A model generated the notes under the pieces. That model searched no databases. It was not told where the DNA came from and saw only the letters and a program-made list of their open reading frames with translations. 18,805 nt of DNA from DASPUH01 sp035622975 (lineage in GTDB: Bacteria > Chloroflexota > Limnocylindria > Limnocylindrales > CSP1-4): positions 1 to 18,805 of the forward strand of contig DASPUH010000037.1 in NCBI GenBank assembly GCA_035622975.1, given 5' to 3'. Both the position numbers and the translations under genes were made by a program. This document shows positions 6,150 to 12,506 of the stretch, piece after piece (the stretch's first letter is position 1; each line of letters begins with the position of its first letter).

Positions 6150-6803
6150 TTACGGCCGGTCGTCCCGCAGCCGACGGTACGGCGGGTCGGCGAGGTAGGC
6201 GAAGGCGCGACCCGTCCAACTCTCGCCGGTGCGCTCGAGGGCCGATAGCGCGGCGTTGCAGCCGCCACAGAGCAGGCCCCGGACCTCGTCGGTCGCGTGG
6301 TCGTGATCGACGTGGAGCCCGCCACGCCCCTCGAGCGGCCGCGCAAGGCCGCAGATCGCGCAGCAGCCGCCCTGGGCGGCATACATCGCCTCGATGGCCC
6401 CGGCTGGCAAGTGGTACTGCCAGCGTCGGACGACCCGCGCATGGTCGCCCGGATGGGCGGCCCGCCGAGCCTGGGCCGCTTGGCGGTCCTTCAAGCGCAC
6501 CTCCTTGAGGTTGACCTGGCGATGCTCGGCCCGTTGCTGCCGCTCCTCGTCGGCGTGGGCGCGGTGCCACGCCGTGACGTAGCCCGGTCGGCGTTGCCGG
6601 AAGCGTCGGCTGAGATCGCCGGCTGCCTCCGGGTGGGACGCGGCGTAGCGACGTGCGGCGCGTTGGTAGACCTCAGGATGGGTGACTCGGTAGCGGCGGA
6701 CGTACTCGCGCTGGTGCTGCACGCAGTAGGTCGCTCGCCGCCCCGAGGGCCAGACGACACGCGGTTCCGTGCAGCCGGGCGCGAAGCAGGCGGGAGGCGC
6801 CAC
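6150..6803 (-). CDS. HNH nuclease of the T4 endonuclease VII family
   Basis: The protein has 217 residues and a GTG start, seven bases after a TAGACT -10 element. The C-terminal third is a classic recombination endonuclease VII domain: CC-AICG (Cys148, Cys151), then LHVDHDHATDEVRGLLCGGCN with catalytic-type His/Asp 164-169 and the second zinc pair Cys179/Cys182. Members cut branched DNA or act as phage-type nicking/HNH nucleases. The N-terminus adds a second possible zinc site (Cys6, Cys11, Cys27, His30). Between the two lies a long, highly basic, probably helical linker (about 35-130, rich in Arg/Gln/Ala), likely to bind DNA. Such genes are typical of phages and integrated elements. It lies about 120 bases from a tRNA-His fragment. 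The precise target is not known. Confidence 0.85.
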   Translation of the reverse strand: MAPPACFAPGCTEPRVVWPSGRRATYCVQHQREYVRRYRVTHPEVYQRAARRYAASHPEAAGDLSRRFRQRRPGYVTAWHRAHADEERQQRAEHRQVNLKEVRLKDRQAAQARRAAHPGDHARVVRRWQYHLPAGAIEAMYAAQGGCCAICGLARPLEGRGGLHVDHDHATDEVRGLLCGGCNAALSALERTGESWTGRAFAYLADPPYRRLRDDRP

Positions 6804-6809
6804 GGCACG

Positions 6810-6815
6810 AGTCTA
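6810..6815 (-). promoter_or_regulatory. -10 element TAGACT, leaderless start
   Basis: On the minus strand TAGACT ends seven bases before the GTG at 6803, so the HNH nuclease message is probably leaderless. No -35 box is recognised. Confidence 0.35.
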
Positions 6816-6841
6816 GGCGCTACGGACGCTGCGGTTGGCGT

Positions 6842-6865
6842 TGACATCCACCGTGACATCCACCG
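6842..6865. repeat. two tandem copies of TGACATCCACCG
   Basis: The 12-base unit occurs at 6842-6853 and again at 6854-6865 without mismatch or spacer. It lies 56 bases from the tRNA-His fragment and 39 bases upstream of the HNH nuclease start. Short direct repeats beside an attachment core are typical of integrase arm-binding sites; that role is inferred. A repressor site for the nuclease promoter is an alternative. Confidence 0.6.
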
Positions 6866-6920
6866 ATCGGCATGTCGATGCCATCTGGTGCCGCTGCATG
6901 CCGCGATCTGAACGGGATGG

Positions 6921-6970
6921 TGGGGTGGCCTAGGGGGCTTGAACCCCTAACCTTCGGAGCCACAATCCGA
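6921..6970 (-). tRNA. 3' half of tRNA-His (anticodon GTG), probable attachment site
   Basis: Read on the minus strand, the sequence holds a perfect 5-bp anticodon stem TCGGA/TCCGA with a 7-base loop TTGTGGC (anticodon GTG, His). A 5-base variable region, a perfect 5-bp T stem AGGGG/CCCCT with loop TTCAAGC, the acceptor 3' strand AGGCCAC, discriminator C and an encoded CCA follow. C73 is the tRNA-His identity base. The 5' half is missing: no GTGGCCT acceptor strand and no D arm precede it; the bases just upstream (from about 6996) only partly resemble an acceptor (GTGGTTG). A 3' tRNA half is the usual core left by a tyrosine-recombinase element. A decayed tRNA gene is the alternative. It is not a functional tRNA as it stands. 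Confidence 0.75.
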
Positions 6971-7014
6971 TGCACGGCGGTCTCCGGCCAACCACCGCTG
7001 AAGGGAATAGCCTG

Positions 7015-7512
7015 ATGAGGATCGGTGAGCGGTTCCTGGGAGCCGCCCGGGCGGCGTTCGAATGGACGGCGGCACTCGACTTTGCGGAGGTAGCCAGCTC
7101 CGTCGGGAATGACGGCGGGGCACTGACGTTGCGGGGCCCCGCCGTGTCTCTCGTCATCTCATTCGATGGACGCGACGACGCCTTGGAGTGCAGGATCCTC
7201 CGGCTCATCGACGGTCGGGAGCCGCGGACCCAGTTCTTCGTGCCGCTCGACCCCGACCAGGTCACGAGTGTCGGGTTCTCTTCCATTCTCCGGGCCGCCG
7301 GTCGGGAGGACATCGTCCAGCACCTGCTGCACGCCGCGGTGGATGACCAGGAGTGGCTAGAACGCGCTCTAGCTTCGATGGCGGATGCCGTTCAGCAGTA
7401 CGCGCTGCCCATCCTCGAAGGCGACATGGGCGAGTTCCGGATTGCCGCCAGGCACGTCGTCCAGAGGGCCCACGGCGACTCAGGGTTAGGCCGTCCGGCG
7501 GACGCCGGCTAG
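7015..7512 (+). CDS. unrecognised 165-aa cytoplasmic protein
   Basis: ATG 7015 is chosen because AAGGGA lies about eight bases upstream; the frame is open from 6970, but that part begins inside the tRNA fragment region. The protein is acidic and soluble. Its beginning is MRIGERFLGAARAAFEWTA. A beta-rich middle follows (ALTLRGPAVSLVISFDGRDDALECRILRLIDG), then FFVPLDPDQVTSV, and a helical C-terminal half with many acidic residues. There is one cysteine and no signal or membrane segment. Its style (small, acidic, 'FDGRDDALECRI', strand-rich first half) recalls immunity-type or DUF proteins, but no family can be named. It is isolated: the tRNA fragment lies upstream and a gene-poor stretch downstream. 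Confidence 0.65.
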   Translation: MRIGERFLGAARAAFEWTAALDFAEVASSVGNDGGALTLRGPAVSLVISFDGRDDALECRILRLIDGREPRTQFFVPLDPDQVTSVGFSSILRAAGREDIVQHLLHAAVDDQEWLERALASMADAVQQYALPILEGDMGEFRIAARHVVQRAHGDSGLGRPADAG

Positions 7513-7531
7513 TTCGGTCGAGGCGGGCGTA

Positions 7532-7729
7532 ATGCGAACCGCTACTTGGAAAGTGGAGTCGCTAGACCTCTCGCCCCGACCAGATCGACCAATCGAGATC
7601 GATTGGTCCCCATCCCCGAAGGCTGCATCCCATCCGTGGGCCTTCGCGCGGGCCGTCAACGCGAATGTCGTGCTGCCGCTGGCCGCGGCCGAAAGCGACA
7701 CCGTCACCGTGCCGCACCACACGGCGTAG
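7532..7729 (+). CDS. possible 65-aa protein (doubtful)
   Basis: A plus-strand frame starts at ATG 7532 (MRTATWKVESLDLS) and ends at TAG 7727-7729. There is no ribosome binding site and no -10 element at leaderless distance. Codon third positions are GC-rich only in the second half. The opposite strand has an equally plausible open frame (GC-rich, containing GTVTVSLSAAASGSTTFAL), so neither can be preferred. The 7513-7828 stretch may instead be a decayed gene between the unknown protein and the tetR-type gene. Confidence 0.2.
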   Translation: MRTATWKVESLDLSPRPDRPIEIDWSPSPKAASHPWAFARAVNANVVLPLAAAESDTVTVPHHTA

Positions 7730-7828
7730 GCAGTGGCCCCGTCGCGCCCGTGAGCTTGTTGATCCCGGCTGCGCCTATGAGCAGGCCGACGTGGCCAGCG
7801 CCGTGAACGACCGTCCGCCCGGGACGGG

Positions 7829-8428
7829 CTAGCCAGAAGCCTTCCGGGGGGGACGCGTGGCGAGAGGGAGGAAGACGATGTCGACGATGTCGACGATGGT
7901 CTCGTCCGGGACACGACTGAGGTTCATCAGGAGTTCGTGGCGGAGCAGGTCGGAGGGCAGTGTGACCACCCGGGCCGGGAGGCCCTCCGGGGGCAGCTCG
8001 CCGCGGCCGACGGCCCGCTGGATGACCTGGTCCAGAGCGCGACTCTGGTCGCCAAAGAGCTGGGAGCGCAGCTGGCTCGGCGTGAGCTTGATCTCGTTGT
8101 TGAAGTAGGCGCTGAGCAGGGTGCTGAAGAGGGCGGCGGCGCTGCCGCCGTTGCGGTTGGCCGACCGCAGCAGCCCGAGCACGTCCCCGCGCAGCGAGCC
8201 CGTGTCCGGGACCTCGTCCGGGGGCCTGAAGCCCTGGTGGGCGAGCACGGCCACGAGGAGTGCCTCCTTGTCCGGCCAGCGCCGATACAGGACGGCCTTG
8301 CCCGTGCTCGCGCGCTCGGCCACGGCCTCGAACGTGAATCCCGGGTAGCCCACCTTGACCAGCTGCTGCCAGCCAGCCTCGAGGATCGCGTCCTCGAGCG
8401 CCGCCCCGCGCCGCCTCGTCGCTGTCAC
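7829..8428 (-). CDS. TetR/AcrR-family transcriptional repressor
   Basis: The protein has 199 residues and a GTG start, preceded by GGAGTGGG at a proper distance. The N-terminal helix-turn-helix is typical of TetR proteins: residues about 10-57, with AILEAGWQQLVKVGYPGFTFEAVAERA, then STGKAVLYRRWPDKEALLVAVL. The C-terminal domain (about 80-190) is the ligand-binding, dimerising part with the LFSTLLSAYFNNE and PSDLLRHELLMNLSRVPDE segments seen in TetR proteins next to exporters. It is divergent from the DHA2 exporter at 8514, with 85 bases between. The spacer holds inverted repeats matching a TetR operator, so it should repress the exporter and itself until a toxic ligand binds. The ligand is unknown. 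Confidence 0.92.
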   Translation of the reverse strand: MTATRRRGAALEDAILEAGWQQLVKVGYPGFTFEAVAERASTGKAVLYRRWPDKEALLVAVLAHQGFRPPDEVPDTGSLRGDVLGLLRSANRNGGSAAALFSTLLSAYFNNEIKLTPSQLRSQLFGDQSRALDQVIQRAVGRGELPPEGLPARVVTLPSDLLRHELLMNLSRVPDETIVDIVDIVFLPLATRPPRKASG

Positions 8429-8450
8429 CAGCCCACTCCATTAGGTCCGC

Positions 8451-8479
8451 TTGCGTTCCTTATCATAGCAGGCTAGCAT
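8451..8479 (+). promoter_or_regulatory. exporter promoter TTGCGT-N17-TAGCAT
   Basis: A -35-like TTGCGT (8451-8456) and a -10-like TAGCAT (8474-8479) are 17 bases apart. The predicted start is near 8486, giving a short leader with GGAG before ATG 8514. On the minus strand TATGAT (8467 to 8462) could serve the divergent tetR-type gene. Confidence 0.4.
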
Positions 8480-8499
8480 TAGGAACGATAACGTTTCCT
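8454..8499. promoter_or_regulatory. TetR-family operator half-sites
   Basis: CGTTCCT (8454-8460) and AGGAACG (8481-8487) are perfect inverted copies on either side of the -10 region. AGGAACG also forms a second, tighter imperfect palindrome with CGTTTCCT (8492-8499). Three half-sites overlap both divergent promoters, as expected for an autoregulating TetR protein. Confidence 0.6.
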
Positions 8500-8513
8500 A
8501 TCTGGAGATCACG

Positions 8514-9968
8514 ATGACGGGCTCAGGGGCGCAGGCGGCGCCGCCGACACAGTCGACTGGCAGGCTGCTGGCGGCGCTGATCGTGGGCGGGATCACGGCC
8601 GTCCTGGACACCACGATCGTGGCGCTCGGGCTGCATACGATCACGGTGCAGCTGGGCGCCGCTATCTCGACGGTCCAGTGGGTGAGCACGGGCTACCTGC
8701 TCGCCCTGGCGGTCGCCATCCCGTTCGTAGGCTGGGCGCAGGCTCGGCTCGGTGCCAAGCGGCTCTGGCTGCTCGCCCTCGGCGTGTTCGTGCTGGGGTC
8801 CACCCTGTCGGCCTGCGCGTGGAGCGCGGAGTCGCTGATCGCATTCCGCGTCCTGCAGGGTCTCGGGGCCGGCGTGATGCTCCCGCTGATGCAGACCATC
8901 GCCATGCAGAGCGTGGACCCGAGATCGAGGACGCGGACGATGGCGAACATCAGCCTGCCGGCCGCCCTTGGCCCGATCCTCGGGCCCGTCCTGGGCGGGC
9001 TCGTGCTCAATTGGCTCGCCTGGCGGTGGCTGTTCCTGATCAACGTCCCCATCGGCGTCGTCGGCTGGATCCTCGCGGCCCTCTTCATCGGCGACGACCG
9101 CCCCGCACCGGGGACCGCCCGCGAGCGGCTCGACGTCGTGGGCGCCGCGCTCCTCGTGCCGGCCCTCGCGGGTCTCCTGTACGGGCTGTCCAACACGCCA
9201 ACCGCCGGCGGGTTCGGCCAGGCGGACGTGCTGGTCCCGGTCGCCAGCGGCGCGGTCCTGCTGGCCGCCTTCGCCGTATGGGCGGTCCGCGGCGCCGGCG
9301 CGGCCATCGTCGACGTGCGCCTCTTCGCTGTGCGCTCCGTGCGCGTCTCCTCGACCGCGCTCGCGCTCTATGGCGCCGCCCTGCTCGCGGGCAGCTTCCT
9401 GCTGCCCCTGTACCTGCAGACCGTGCTCAGCCACAGCGTCCTGGACGCCGCGCTGCTGCTCATCCCGCAGGGCGTGGGCACCCTGCTCGCCCGGTTCGTC
9501 GTCGGGAGGCTGGTCGAGCGGTTCGGCTCCCGCCTCGTCGCCGTCGGCGGGTGCGTCCTCGTGGCCGCTGCCACGTTACCGTTCGCGCTCGGCGGCGCCG
9601 GCGCGAGTCTATCGCTCCTGTGCGCGATCCTGTTCGTGCGCGGCCTCGGCCTGGGAGTGGTGCTGATCCCCGTCATCACCGTCGCCTACGTCGACATCGG
9701 CAGGGACCAGATGCCCCACGCCTCCGCGATCACCCGCATCGTCCAGCAGCTCGGCGGGGCGTTCGGCACGGCCCTCGTCGCCGTCGTCCTCACGGCGGCG
9801 GCGACCCAGGCCGGTGCCCAGGCCGGGTTCGAGTCAGCCTTCTGGTGGACGATCGCGATGACCATGGCCGCAGCGGTCACGGCCATGCTGCTGCCCGCGC
9901 AGGAGAGCGTCGAGCCGGCCGCCGCAGGGAGCCCGCACGCCAAGGCGGGGGTTGGGGCGGCCCCGTGA
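8514..9968 (+). CDS. DHA2-family (EmrB/QacA) drug:proton antiporter
   Basis: The protein has 484 residues, the usual length for a 14-helix major facilitator exporter. GGAG lies seven bases before ATG 8514. Diagnostic motifs: the first-helix motif LDTTIVALGLHTITVQLG (DHA2 motif D1), STVQWVSTGYLLALAVAIPFVGWAQARLGAKRLW (motif A region after helix two), RVLQGLGAGVMLPLMQTI, the antiporter motif C ALGPILGPVLGG in helix five, and WRWLFLINVPIG, typical of the 14-helix group. It exports toxic amphiphilic compounds using the proton gradient. It is paired with the divergent TetR regulator, which is the standard arrangement. The tail is Ala/Gly-rich. Substrate cannot be predicted. Confidence 0.95.
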   Translation: MTGSGAQAAPPTQSTGRLLAALIVGGITAVLDTTIVALGLHTITVQLGAAISTVQWVSTGYLLALAVAIPFVGWAQARLGAKRLWLLALGVFVLGSTLSACAWSAESLIAFRVLQGLGAGVMLPLMQTIAMQSVDPRSRTRTMANISLPAALGPILGPVLGGLVLNWLAWRWLFLINVPIGVVGWILAALFIGDDRPAPGTARERLDVVGAALLVPALAGLLYGLSNTPTAGGFGQADVLVPVASGAVLLAAFAVWAVRGAGAAIVDVRLFAVRSVRVSSTALALYGAALLAGSFLLPLYLQTVLSHSVLDAALLLIPQGVGTLLARFVVGRLVERFGSRLVAVGGCVLVAAATLPFALGGAGASLSLLCAILFVRGLGLGVVLIPVITVAYVDIGRDQMPHASAITRIVQQLGGAFGTALVAVVLTAAATQAGAQAGFESAFWWTIAMTMAAAVTAMLLPAQESVEPAAAGSPHAKAGVGAAP

Positions 9969-10112
9969 GCCCCCACGCGTGGCGCCCCGCCGACCGAGGC
10001 CCCGTCGTGCGCGCCTTCATAGGGCACGTGCGGGGCGGCGCCCGCTACTTCGGCTCGCAGACGCCCGATCAGGTCGCGGGGCAATGCCTCTGTGGGCTTC
10101 CACGCAGGGGGT

Positions 10113-10613
10113 TCAGGCCTCGTCCAGCGGGTGCAGGTACCCGGTCTCCGTGCTCAGCCTTCCCTCGAAGTACCGAGCGTTCAGCTCCCCCATGTCCCAC
10201 GAGACCCAAGTGCGTGGCGTAAGCCGGATCACCACGTCGTCGCTCGCGTCGAACGACGCGCCGATCCCGGTGTCGCTGAGGGCGCGCTCGGTGAGGTACC
10301 GCTCGTGGATACGACGCTTCAGCGGCTCTGCCTCGTCGCCCTTGACCGTGTCGGCGGTGCCCGACGCGGTCAGGCCGCGCTCGATCCCGGGCACTCGCGT
10401 GTCGACCATCAGGGACGCCGTCGGCCGCGCCTCGACATTCCGGACCTGGCGGGTGTGCGAGCCCGTCGCGACGTACAGGAGGCCGTCCTCGTACAGGTAC
10501 CAGACGGCGGTGAGGTGGATCAGCCCGTCGGAGCGGATGGTCGCCAGAGCGGCGATGTGCCGGCCCTCGAGGAGCCTGATTTGGGCTTCGTCCAGCTCGG
10601 CCATGCGTGTCAC
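10113..10613 (-). CDS. PPOX-class F420/FMN-dependent oxidoreductase
   Basis: The GTG at 10613 gives 166 residues and overlaps the stop of the upstream gene in a GTGA arrangement (10610-10613), with GAGG a few bases upstream. The ATG at 10604 is the alternative and would remove three residues. The fold is the pyridoxamine-5'-phosphate-oxidase-like split barrel: LLEGRHIAALATIRSDGLIHLTAVWYLYEDGLLYVATGSHTRQVRNVEARP is the typical cofactor-binding half, followed by ASLMVDTRVPG and a C-terminal part with HERYLTERAL. Members use F420, FMN or haem; the 'ATIRSDG...HLTAVWY' pattern fits the F420/FMN group. It is translationally coupled to the DHFR/RibD-like gene. Physiological substrate unknown. Confidence 0.88.
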   Translation of the reverse strand: MTRMAELDEAQIRLLEGRHIAALATIRSDGLIHLTAVWYLYEDGLLYVATGSHTRQVRNVEARPTASLMVDTRVPGIERGLTASGTADTVKGDEAEPLKRRIHERYLTERALSDTGIGASFDASDDVVIRLTPRTWVSWDMGELNARYFEGRLSTETGYLHPLDEA

Positions 10614-11191
10614 CGGACCGCCTCGTAGCGGAGCAGGATCTCCTTGTTCCTGCCTGGCTTCGTCTCGACCAGGCTCAGGGTGGTCTGGCGGTCCATCGGG
10701 CCCCAGTAGCGAGGGCCCTTCCCGTAGACGACGGGCATGACGAAGAACCAGTAATCGTCGGCGAGATCGCGATGGAGGCACTCCCGGACCACCGCGGGAC
10801 CGCCCTCCAGGATGATGTTGCCGCCCTCCTCCGTCTTCAGCTGCGCCAGGATCTCCGCCAGGTCCCCGCTCAGGATCCGCGAGTGCTCCCAGTCGGTGGA
10901 GGTGAGCCGGTGCGAGAGGCAGACCTTGTCGACGCGATCCAGGTACCGCCGGTAGTCGATCAGCCAGGCCGCTTCGCCCGGCTCGAGGGCCTTCTCACTC
11001 CACGTCCGCTGATGACCGAGGAAGGATCGCCTGCCCATGACGACGGTCGTGACGTCGTCGAACCGGTCGTACCACAGGTTGCGGAACAGCGGGTTTGGCT
11101 CGGTCGAGGGCTGACCCGATGTGGGGTACTCCGGGAAGACCCCGCGGCCGTCCAGCGTCATGTACACGTTCGCCGTGATCTTCCGCATCAT
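10610..11191 (-). CDS. dihydrofolate reductase / RibD C-terminal-like reductase
   Basis: ATG 11191 (193 residues) or the adjacent ATG 11188 is the start; GGAGG lies five to eight bases upstream. The frame opens at a GTG at 11203, which would overlap the ribosome binding site. The family signature is visible: RKITANVYMTLDGRG at the N-terminus, VVMGRRSFLG, a central helix with YRRYLDRVDKVCLSHRL, then LAEILAQLKTEEGGNIILEGGPAVVRECLHRDLADDYWFFVMPVVYGKGPRYW, the RibD/DHFR-like NADPH-binding strand and helix with the GGP turn. These small stand-alone proteins are annotated as 'dihydrofolate reductase family' and are seldom true folate enzymes. It is the first gene of a two-gene unit with the PPOX enzyme, suggesting a shared redox task. 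Confidence 0.9.
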   Translation of the reverse strand: MMRKITANVYMTLDGRGVFPEYPTSGQPSTEPNPLFRNLWYDRFDDVTTVVMGRRSFLGHQRTWSEKALEPGEAAWLIDYRRYLDRVDKVCLSHRLTSTDWEHSRILSGDLAEILAQLKTEEGGNIILEGGPAVVRECLHRDLADDYWFFVMPVVYGKGPRYWGPMDRQTTLSLVETKPGRNKEILLRYEAVR

Positions 11192-11346
11192 CCCGTCCTC
11201 CACGCCTCAGGACTGTCGCCGCGACTGATCCCCGTTCGAGGCAGCGAAGCATACGCACGGACCACCGCGTGGGCGCGAAGCGCCGGGATGCAACGGGACG
11301 GTGGTGTCCTCAGGCGATGCCGTCGGGGAAGACGCCAGGCCGGGGA

Positions 11347-11352
11347 TACGAT
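11347..11352 (+). promoter_or_regulatory. -10 element TACGAT, leaderless start
   Basis: TACGAT ends seven bases before GTG 11359, so the MerB-like message probably begins at the start codon. It decides the start against the in-frame ATGs at 11269 and 11317. No clear -35 box. Confidence 0.4.
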
Positions 11353-11358
11353 GGCGCG

Positions 11359-12024
11359 GTGACGCTCGATCTCGAGGATCTCCGCCTGGCCATCTACACA
11401 TCGCTCGCCTCTACCGGCCGCGTGCCCGAGACCGCGGCCCTGGCCGCGCTACTGGGTGCCGGCCAGGACGAGACCCGGGCAGGCCTGCGGCAGCTCGCGG
11501 CGGCGCGCCATCTCGCGCTCGACGCCGACGGGCGGGTCGTCCTCGCCCATCCGTTCTCCGCCATCGACCTCGGGTTCTCGGTCAAGGGCGCACACACCCT
11601 GTGGTGGGGTGGCTGCATCTGGGACTCCTTCGCCATCCCGCACCTCGTCCGCGACGAGCCGGAGGTCCTCGTCGCCACCACCTGCCAGGGATGCGGCCGA
11701 GCCCATGCCTGGGTCGTCGGCCGCGACGCGCCGCCGGCGGGGGACCAGGTCGCCCACTTCCTCGTCCCGGCTGCCCACATGTGGGACGACGTCGTCTTCA
11801 CCTGCGGTCACCAGCGGGTCTTCTGCAGCGACGGCTGCCTCGACACGTGGCTTGCCGCCGAGCGCCTGGAGCGAGGCTACGCGACGGACCTTGCCACGGT
11901 GTGGCGCCTGGCCCGCGGGTGGTACGCGGGGCGCCTCGATCGAGGCTACGTCCGGCGTGACCCTGCCGCGGCGCACGAGTACATGCGCGGCGTCGGCCTC
12001 TCCGGGTCGTTCTGGGGCCTCTGA
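11359..12024 (+). CDS. MerB-like (alkylmercury lyase family) protein
   Basis: From GTG 11359 the protein has 221 residues, about the size of MerB (around 212). The N-terminal 60 residues form a winged-helix-like part (LDLEDLRLAIYTSLASTGRVPETAALAALLG). The catalytic half has WWGGCIWDSFAIP: Cys86 followed three residues later by Asp89, the same spacing as Cys96/Asp99 of MerB. Further on lie TTCQGCG (Cys109, Cys112) and MWDDVVFTCGHQRVFCS, where Cys149 takes the place of the second catalytic cysteine (Cys159). Extra cysteines 156 and 160 are present. MerB cleaves carbon-mercury bonds; distant family members have other or unknown tasks. No merR, merA or mercury transporter is visible nearby, so mercury resistance is not certain. 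It is convergent with a 29-aa membrane microprotein. Confidence 0.8.
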   Translation: MTLDLEDLRLAIYTSLASTGRVPETAALAALLGAGQDETRAGLRQLAAARHLALDADGRVVLAHPFSAIDLGFSVKGAHTLWWGGCIWDSFAIPHLVRDEPEVLVATTCQGCGRAHAWVVGRDAPPAGDQVAHFLVPAAHMWDDVVFTCGHQRVFCSDGCLDTWLAAERLERGYATDLATVWRLARGWYAGRLDRGYVRRDPAAAHEYMRGVGLSGSFWGL

Positions 12025-12048
12025 CCGCCAGTCACGCGCCGCCGATGA

Positions 12049-12138
12049 TCACCCTCTGCGGCGAACGACCAGCGCCACGTACAGCGCCACGCCCACCGTG
12101 ACGAACACGGCGACCAAGGCGCCGATCGGCATACTCAT
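12049..12138 (-). CDS. 29-aa single-helix membrane microprotein
   Basis: A 30-codon frame starts at ATG 12138 and ends in TGA at 12049. It is preceded by GGAGAAGG about five bases upstream of the ATG, one of the best ribosome binding sites in the window. The product begins MSMPIGALVAVFVTVGV. It is one hydrophobic helix (about 4-25) closed by a basic RRRG end, which fixes the C-terminus in the cytoplasm. A second ATG lies two codons downstream. It is convergent with the MerB-like gene (24 bases between ends). The frame is open far upstream, but that region is antisense to the broken gene and carries no other start signal. Function unknown. Confidence 0.5.
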   Translation of the reverse strand: MSMPIGALVAVFVTVGVALYVALVVRRRG

Positions 12139-12159
12139 GCGACCTTCTCCACAAGCGCA

Positions 12160-12506
12160 GACGACACCGGACAGGGACTTCGCTGGGGATTCTCGCACCG
12201 AGCTCGCTCGGCCCTCGGCCGGTTCGTGCGGCCGCGGGTCACGACGGTCATCCCGCGGGACGAGGCGCTCCAGGCGCGGGAACTCGCCGACACGCTGGCG
12301 ATCCTGGATCGCGCCGGGGTCGAGGGCGCGTTCGTCAGCACCGTCATCTTCGCCATCCGGCTCTAGGACGCGGACCCCCCCGCTACGACCTGGACGCCTG
12401 CAGCCCGGGCCTCGTCCGGCCGTTGATCGGGGGGCGCAGGGGCACCACGTACCCCGACATGCCCTGGGAGCCGAAGGAGGCCTTCCAAGCCGTGTCAGCG
12501 GTCTAA
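12160..12506 (+). pseudogene. C-terminal remnant of a glycosidase-like / 'abortive infection' family protein
   Basis: Two adjoining plus-strand frames encode parts of one conserved tail. The first reads HRARSALGRFVRPRV, then RDEALQARELADTLAILDRAGVEGAFVSTVIFAIRL, and ends in TAG at 12364-12366. The second, in another frame, reads RYDLDACSPGLVRPL and TYPDMPWEPKEAFQAV and ends in TAA at 12504-12506. The pattern 'QAR-L---L-----GV-GAFV-TF...DPR-DLDMAS--LV...TYPDMPWEPK-AF-AV' belongs to a family of high-GC Gram-positive proteins often labelled abortive phage infection protein; this is recollection. Two lesions are visible: a TAC-to-TAG-type stop in the expected L-Y-D motif and a frame change at the C-run 12375-12381. 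The N-terminal bulk of the gene is absent. The left boundary is uncertain. Confidence 0.65.

Noticed and set aside
6921..7000. A complete functional tRNA-His gene
   Set aside because: The anticodon and T arms are perfect, but no D arm and no 5' acceptor strand complementary to AGGCCAC are found at the right distance (only GTGGTTG with two wobbles and a mismatch).
7704..7828. Minus-strand stretch reading HGAGHVGLLIGAAGINKLTGATG beyond the TetR stop
   Set aside because: It looks protein-like, but there is no start codon in that frame and no ribosome binding site. It could be gene debris.
9965..10222. GTG-started frame overlapping the exporter stop (GTGA), reading AFIGHVRGGARYFGSQTPDQ
   Set aside because: It runs far into the PPOX gene on the other strand and has no recognisable protein pattern; translational coupling alone is not enough support.
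8678..10222. Long plus-strand frame (514 codons) inside the exporter gene
   Set aside because: Arg/Pro-rich shadow; the true frame encodes a clear 14-helix exporter.
11272..11284. Small hairpin GGCGC-GAA-GCGCC between divergent genes
   Set aside because: The 5-bp stem is easily found by chance at this GC content and fits no clear role.
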